Shown here: positions 58,460-64,000 of the stretch, piece after piece
Numbering within the stretch: the first letter of the stretch is position 1
How the letters are laid out: every line of letters starts with the position of its first letter
Assembly (NCBI GenBank): GCA_948099385.1
Contig: CANUEZ040000105.1
Location: 3,839,001 to 3,903,000 of the forward strand
DNA: 64,000 nucleotides
DNA from: Fasciola hepatica
Taxonomy: Eukaryota > Platyhelminthes > Trematoda > Plagiorchiida > Fasciolidae
Direction: 5' to 3'
Translations under genes and position numbers: made by a program
Notes under the pieces: generated by a model
Told to the model about the DNA's origin: nothing
Databases searched by the model: none
The model's input: only the letters and a program-made list of their open reading frames with translations

Positions 58460-58624
58460 GTAACACGCAGGGGCAATGCACTTCCGACGAGGGTAGCACG
58501 AGTGTGTTCTGCAAGAGCACAAGGGGAAAAACTCCATGAACCGAGGCCCAGTAAGTGTATCAACAGGCACCAAGGCTTACATTAAACGAACAAAAAGATG
58601 ACGGCCTCCAATCTGGCCGTTAAA
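58460..58624 (-). repeat. TRIM-like element, right LTR (5' LTR by orientation)
   Basis: Direct repeat of 58061-58226; adjacent to the primer-binding site. Confidence 0.9.
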
Positions 58625-58628
58625 CAAG

Positions 58629-59690
58629 TACAAATCAAAAGTACGCCACAGCACCCGAGCAAAATATAAATAAATGTTCAAATGTAGTGACTGATGCGTG
58701 CTGTACTTGTTCGAAGGTCAATAAGGTAAATAGAATGGTCCCAACAATGCAAGTATGCGGCCACAACTAGGAGGAACTTCTACATTCGTATTTTACGGAG
58801 GCCTTGGGGTCAGGTGGCGGCTGCCTTCCAAATCACAAAAGAACATCTAAGACCTGTAGTGATTTGCCAGCTCCCGATCGGTCGTTGGCCCAATTAGAAT
58901 TGTCTGACGGTGAACTTCTGCTGTTTGGTGGTTCCCGACCACAGCGTGATTTAGCGGTGTCAATACTTTAGACGCACGCACGATTTGCGTACTCGATTCC
59001 CCATTTAGCGAATTGAGACTCGGAACGATAGCAGTTGATGGGTTTTGGTAATTATGTTGGTTACCCTGTAAAAATGGCAGGAGATGAGATACTGGATGAG
59101 ACAACGGCCAGAGCTGACGAGGTGGAGCGCGCCTGGCCGCCTGAGTCGCTTGACTTAAGTTGGCGATGCTATCGACTTTGCCGGTACCAGGTGGACTTAA
59201 ACAAAACAGACTTTGAACAACCAGTCGATTAAAGGAACGGAGACCAAACCGAATTCCTGACCTAACAAACAGCCTGGTCAACGTTTGCCAAGCCAGTTGT
59301 GTATTTCAATGGATGACTGATGAGAACCATCCACCGTACAAGACTTCTCAGATAGGCCCATGTGTCCGACCGAAGAAGATTATGAAACCGCACTGGTAGA
59401 ATCGGGCCTGGATGAATGAAAGCGCTTCGAAGTACGTTTGTCCTGACTATAAGCCATTTTATGTGACTGGGAAGAAAGATTCGAAAATAGAAATTGCCTA
59501 TAGCCAGAGGAGGACCATGCACCGGAATTGGCCGCTCCTGGGAAACGGCTGTCATTCCTAAGTAAACCTCAATGCAAATACCTATTCGTGATCAAGGCGT
59601 ATCTAAGCTCTAAGCTCGCAATTGCATTTCAGTGAGCATGGTGTCTGCGAAGCCGCTACAATACGAAACACAATAACAAAGACTAAAAAA
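58629..59690. other. Unassigned stretch
   Basis: Open minus frames at 59281-58847 (144 codons) and 59555-59262 (97 codons) show no motif I know. They may belong to another old repeat. Confidence 0.3.
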
Positions 59691-60402
59691 TTTATTTTTA
59701 CTACTAATAATAATGACAATGGTTTATTTCGGAGGCGCCCAAAGCATGCCATGTGCATGATCAAATTTTTACAGATGATGAATTGGACAAATAAAAATTG
59801 GTGAAAATGTAGAAGTTTGCATGGCAGAAGTGGGCTAAGAAGGCTGATGAATGGGGATAAAGGGGGACAAGGGTAGGATGAGTGTATGCACACCGAAGAA
59901 AATGTACACAGTTTAAATGAACCGAAGAGTAGATTCAGTTGGACTCCCGGTGAGTTTGAAGTTGAAGATCAAGTGGGGAGTCTGACTGGTGCAGGTGGAG
60001 GCATCTGGAAGCCGACTGATGTACATGAGAGGAGCTGAAAACCAGCATAAGAAATTGCGGTAGCAGGAGACGGTGAGGAAAAAAGTGAGACGTGCTGCAA
60101 TGGATTAGATAGCAATGAAGCATTTGGAACTCTGCAACAGATGGTCGGCGGACAGGCAGAAAACTCATTGTAAAACAGGGAGCGAGCGACGCAGGACATG
60201 AGGGGTGGATCAGATGGAAAAAATGATCTGGAAGGATAGGATACGGTGGATATGAGGCAGAAATGTAGAAGGAATGGATGCTTATCATGACGGTCAGAGG
60301 GATGACAGCAAGAGAAATGGCCGGTGGGGAACTGCAGGATGCAGATCGAATGCATATATACATGTATAAATTAGTTAATAATTAAATATACATATGTACG
60401 CA

Positions 60403-60460
<58 letters not shown>

Positions 60461-62454
60461 ACTTTGGAATATCGTGGTGATTTTACTTCATGGCAGGTGA
60501 ACATGGTGGGTCAACAGAGAGAGAGCGAAAAAAGAATTCAGAAGCACAGAAGTGATGACTCCTAAGGAGAGCAGTTTATAAAAGAGGGAAGATGAGGGAA
60601 AGTATCGAGGATAACGGGTGAGAATGGATCTATTATTCCGATCGATGTAGGTAAGACATGCCGGGAAGGTTGAGAGTGGAAGAAGCTTTAATAAATGGAC
60701 TTACAACATTTGGCAAGATGCTGACGACGAAAATGGCTATGTAGTGCAGACAGAAAGAAAATACAAAGTAAAGAAAGGCACCAGGGAGGCGAGACTGTCT
60801 CCGGTCAAAGATGCAGCGGCTCTGACGGTAGACAGTGAGGGAGAAATGAGCAAAAGTGTGTACTGCAGGAATCGGGTAATTGCACATCAGTGGGATTGGA
60901 ACAGTGGGTGAAAACCATAGAGTAACGATGATTTTACACTAGGTTTGTCGTGGGACAGCAGAATAGACCGAAAAGCAAACAGAGAATGAATATGGCGAGC
61001 AACATGCGAAACAAGAGATGGAAGCACGGACCGGAAAGACGGGTGAGACATAACCGAGGAGATAGTCTAACTACGGGTGAGAAACGAAAACGACTGGGAA
61101 GAAACAAGCTCCAGGACAGGGTAACCGGTAGACGAACACAAGGCAGGACAAACGAATGCTCGTCGGAGTTGGGGAAATGAAACTGGAGAGCTGCGTGCCT
61201 GCATGAAATTGTACAAGTGGATGCAGCTGGAGGATGCTAATCTGGGTACCGCCTAATGGAGAAATTCAGAGAGAAAACGCGGAGGCAGGTGAGGAAAATA
61301 TAGTGGTGATGATTGGATAATAAACGCGACTATAACAGATGCAAAGTCTGGAACGGATAGGTCTAGTATGAGGTTTGGTCATGAGTGCGGATGTGACTGG
61401 TGCGAAATGGCATTGGATATGAGTAGGGAGAACAACGAGGGATATACCAAAACAACAGACAGTGAGGTATAGGAATGCTATCAGTAGGCATTATGAACAT
61501 AGGGTGGTACCAAGCAAATAGAGACTAGGAGCCGGCAGTGGCGGTGGGTGGAAAAAATAAATATGGGCGAGCGTCAGCAGAGAAGAGTGGGTAGGATGAT
61601 GGTGACGTCGTGAAATGAGAGGTGACATGTTGAGAAACGATGGGAGCAGGGACAGGATGGATTGGTGGTAATACCGTGGTAGAACAATAAAAATGGAGAG
61701 TGGTAACAGATGATTAGAGCTAAAAGTGGGCGTACCATGGCGGAACGAGGATGTGGAGCATGCAACTCTCAACCGACCGTATTAGATGCAGTGGTTTTAG
61801 GGTAGTTAGAGCGTGCGATCCGCAACCGGTGCTAGTGGGTGGGACTAGACGTGTGCTGAGCACCCAACCTGAAAGACACTTCTTGAAGTAAACACAGGAG
61901 GTGTGATCCGTCAAACTAATTGCGCTTGCACATCGTTGCAGACGGCCTGCACGCCCGATGTGCGCCGGCCAGGGCGATGGATCCAACCGCGTCCCGCAGC
62001 TTTGGGAATGGCGACAATTTTCATTGATGGTTATGCAAGTGGGGCGTAGTTCATCAATGAGAGTATAAGGTCCGCGACCAAATGGCCAGGTTGCGAAGAG
62101 TCTCAGAGGGCGGACAAGGCTGTTAATATTCGATCATGCAGCAGCATTTTCCAGGCGCGTTCACCAACTTTGAGGGTGAAATGCCCGCAGGGGGAGAAGT
62201 GGAAAGGAAAAACAGAAAGAAGAATTCAGTTGAGGTGTGCCCCTGCTGTGAATTACCGGTTAATGGAGGCATATAGAAACCAATAAAGGACGGAGCATAA
62301 GAGTGACGGAGACTACTGGAGAAGGAGGAGGCAAACTGTATGGAAATATCGGCGTTTCGATTCCGTTTACTCGTCATGGGAATGGCCACAGCCAGTCCAT
62401 CCTTGAGAATTTAGTCGGGTCAGTGAAACTGTCTTTCGTTGATTGTGTCCTCAA
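59691..62454 (-). mobile_element. LINE 3' untranslated tail (pyrimidine-rich on element strand)
   Basis: Follows the LINE ORF on the minus strand. The plus strand is strikingly purine-rich (AGG/GAGA/GGA words throughout) and contains a TA tract at 60406-60456. The 3' end is set tentatively at the ATTATTATTAG-like short repeat (complement near 59700-59720). Low-complexity frames here are not genes. Whether the whole 2.8 kb belongs to one LINE is inference. Confidence 0.45.
60406..60456. repeat. (TA)n microsatellite
   Basis: About 50 bp of TA. Confidence 0.95.
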
Positions 62455-64000
62455 TTGGAGGGAGCGGGATCTGCAAAGGAGCTGGTCTTGGAACTCGAGG
62501 CCCTTTCGTGTGGTGTATCTTCAGCCACGCTCATAATAGACAACTGAAATGTACGGGCCACGCTGAGATATGGGATGGGTGTTGATGGAAATCGCGGCTT
62601 GGTCTGTGAGGCCCGAATGGTGATGGGCAACTTGTTCCAGAACTTTGAGTAGACAAGAAGGAAAAAATGTGACTGTACCGCCGATTCAGCCATACTAGAA
62701 GGGACGGTTGAAAGCTTATGCCGAAGAGAGTAAGAGGTTTCACAGAGAAGCTTACTGGGGTAAATGAAGAAGACCCGTTACGGAGCAGGTTATGAAAGAA
62801 GACTAAGTTTAGCCTTAGGCGGCGGAGCCAGATTGGGTCACGGTTCAGATGATGAAATCGTTCACTAGAGTTTGAAGGCGTGGATCAACCGAGTTGTTGT
62901 TTGGTAAGACGCCTTTGTAAGCTTTCCGGCACAACTCTGTTAATGTTGTCGCGTTAGAAATATTGTTGGGCAGTATTTAAGCAAAGAGCTGATGTGATAT
63001 TTGTAGATGCTGATGATACTGTCCCGGAGACGAAAGGAGCTGATGAGAAAGGCCACACTTCTAGCCTTGGCCGCTTGGATGGCGGCGTGCTCAGAAAAGT
63101 TGAGGGAGCAGGAATAATTGAGGACCAAATCGCGGATGGTAGGTTGACTGGCTATTTAGGACCCACCAAAGGTTAAGGGTCCTGGGGGCAATCGGAATCT
63201 GTAGGTTAGAACCTCGCACTTATCGGTGGAAAGGTTCATCATCCTGAAGTAAAAACAGCGGTCAAGTGCAGAAAGGCCAACGGAAATGTTGTAAAGAGTA
63301 GGGATAACAACATTATAATTGAAAGAGTGGATTTTTTATGCCATCAGCAAACAAGAATGGCGTGCCTTGGTGCTCTAGATCCAGTGCTTCACTACCGAAC
63401 ATTAGCAATAGGAGGGGACCCGGTACACTGCCCCCTATAATGCCATTTGTAACAGGTCTCGGTTTAGAAGTATGTCCATTGGTGAGGACCATTTGAGAGC
63501 GCTGGGTGAGATAAGATTGCATCCAAGTGGGCAGTGGGTCAGCAATGCACGATGAACGCAATTTGGCGATGAGATGGGGATGTGGAACACTGCCGAAAGC
63601 CTTCGACAGTTCTAGGTAGACAATTACTCGTGCCTGCTCAGTGTCAACAGCCTAAGTGACTAGGTTCAGTAAGTCATACTGACATGTGGTGCACGATCGC
63701 GATTTGAGAAACCCGTGCTGCCTGTCCTTAAGGAGGTTTGAAGCGAGTAGATGGGTGGTAGTTCCATCTCTGGCAATCGTTTCCATTATTCTGAAGCTGA
63801 TAGGGGCATGAATATTGTGACAGGTACTATTCATGCCGAAGAATGATAACTGAACGCTTCCAGTTCAACGGTACTAGGCTAGATTTGAGTGACAAAGTAA
63901 ACTAGTCTAATAATAGAATTAGAAGGTCCGGTCCACCGGTAATGATTGCAGCTGGGTTCAACCCACCTGGCTCAGGAAGCGCAAATGCTTTATAGCATCA
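62455..64000 (-). pseudogene. LINE (jockey/CR1-like) reverse transcriptase, decayed, cut by window edge
   Basis: Minus strand from the right edge: FRIMETIARDGTTTHLLASN and DRQHGFLKSRSCTTCQYDLL (RT fingers, 'kimErii...L..hLl.....QhGFr.grSc.tql'), then LELSKAFGSVPHPHLIAKL ('lDlsKAFDrVpH', Asp changed), VTNGIIGGSVPGPLLLLMF ('GVpQGSvLGPlLF', damaged), PFLFADGIKN (FADD changed to FADG, 63343 region) and the thumb LNFSEHAAIQAAKARSVAFL, YKYHISSLLKYCPTIF. At least two catalytic Asp positions are lost and stops interrupt, so the copy is inactive. It is the same general class as the fragment at 10373-11300. Confidence 0.82.

Larger units (their letters stand above)
58061..58624 (-). mobile_element. TRIM-like miniature LTR retrotransposon, complete
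   Basis: Two direct repeats of about 165 bp (58061-58226 and 58460-58624) begin TGTAACACGCAG and end GCCGTTACA (the right copy has GTTAAA). They flank only 233 bp. The 4-bp target duplication CAAG is exact (58057-58060, 58625-58628). In minus orientation a primer-binding site TGGCACCCACGGCGGGAC (complement of 58438-58455) lies four bases after the 5' LTR; TGG is the complement of a tRNA CCA end. A G-rich polypurine tract (TTGGGGGAGCAA, complement of 58227-58238) abuts the 3' LTR. The interior has no gag or pol, so it must be mobilised in trans. LTRs differ at a handful of sites, suggesting moderate age. Confidence 0.85.

Noticed and set aside
58200..58463. 87-codon Pro/Thr-rich frame as a gene
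   Set aside because: Lies inside the TRIM-like element on the opposite strand and overlaps its LTR and primer-binding site.
59935..60363. 142- and 128-codon overlapping minus frames
   Set aside because: Low-complexity pyrimidine-rich DNA; both frames open because purine-poor codons avoid stops.
1..64000. CRISPR arrays, operons, riboswitches, bacterial promoters
   Set aside because: The DNA is eukaryotic; no regularly spaced direct repeats with unique spacers were seen.

Overview
This is eukaryotic, repeat-dominated nuclear DNA, most likely from a parasitic flatworm (digenean trematode). The inference rests on spliced exons with GT-AG introns of 1-2 kb, sparse genes, and the mixture of repeats: Ty3/gypsy of the K02A2.6 type, BEL/Pao, a Penelope-like element with a GIY-YIG domain, jockey/CR1-like LINEs and tRNA-derived SINEs. 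No species name can be read from the sequence. I see no bacterial gene organisation, no CRISPR array and no operon.

Layout. (1) 1-4857, minus strand: the first three coding exons of a host phosphoserine aminotransferase gene (PSAT1/SerC, serine biosynthesis), running off the left edge. A (CA)n tract lies about 85 bp upstream of its ATG. This is the only confident host gene. (2) 5-13 kb: a DDE transposase fragment with an inverted partial copy, a 21-bp tandem repeat, and a decayed gypsy pol interrupted by an antisense LINE. (3) 12.9-16.7 kb: gypsy family 'GypA' copy 1. (4) 16.7-30 kb: solo LTRs of GypA and of a second LTR family ('LTR-B'), SINEs, a MITE candidate, and the C-terminal end of a Penelope-like element split by an LTR-B. 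(5) 30.6-33.8 kb, minus strand: DUF4806-like and transposase-like coding remnants. (6) 35.4-38.0 kb: GypA copy 2. (7) 38.4-42.5 kb: a different gypsy element carrying a head-to-head SINE pair. (8) 42.9-50.3 kb: a BEL/Pao element whose gag is interrupted by GypA copy 3. (9) 49.7-57.2 kb: a giant palindrome with arms of about 3.6-3.9 kb and a TA-repeat centre, starting inside the BEL integrase. (10) 58.06-58.62 kb: a complete miniature LTR element (TRIM-like). (11) 59.7-64.0 kb, minus strand: a LINE with decayed reverse transcriptase and a long pyrimidine-rich tail.

How the parts relate. Apart from PSAT the content is a layered transposon graveyard. Order of events can be read from nesting: GypA copy 3 landed in BEL gag; an LTR-B landed in the Penelope fragment with a 4-bp target duplication; another LTR-B sits in only one arm of the palindrome. 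GypA copies 2 and 3 share the same internal deletion, nonsense codon and G-run, so a defective subfamily was mobilised in trans. The most notable signals are the palindrome, whose arm identity drops at the LTR-B insertion point, and the TRIM-like element with LTRs, PBS, PPT and target duplication all visible. Names such as GypA and LTR-B are local labels only. All calls come from reading the sequence; none was checked against a database.
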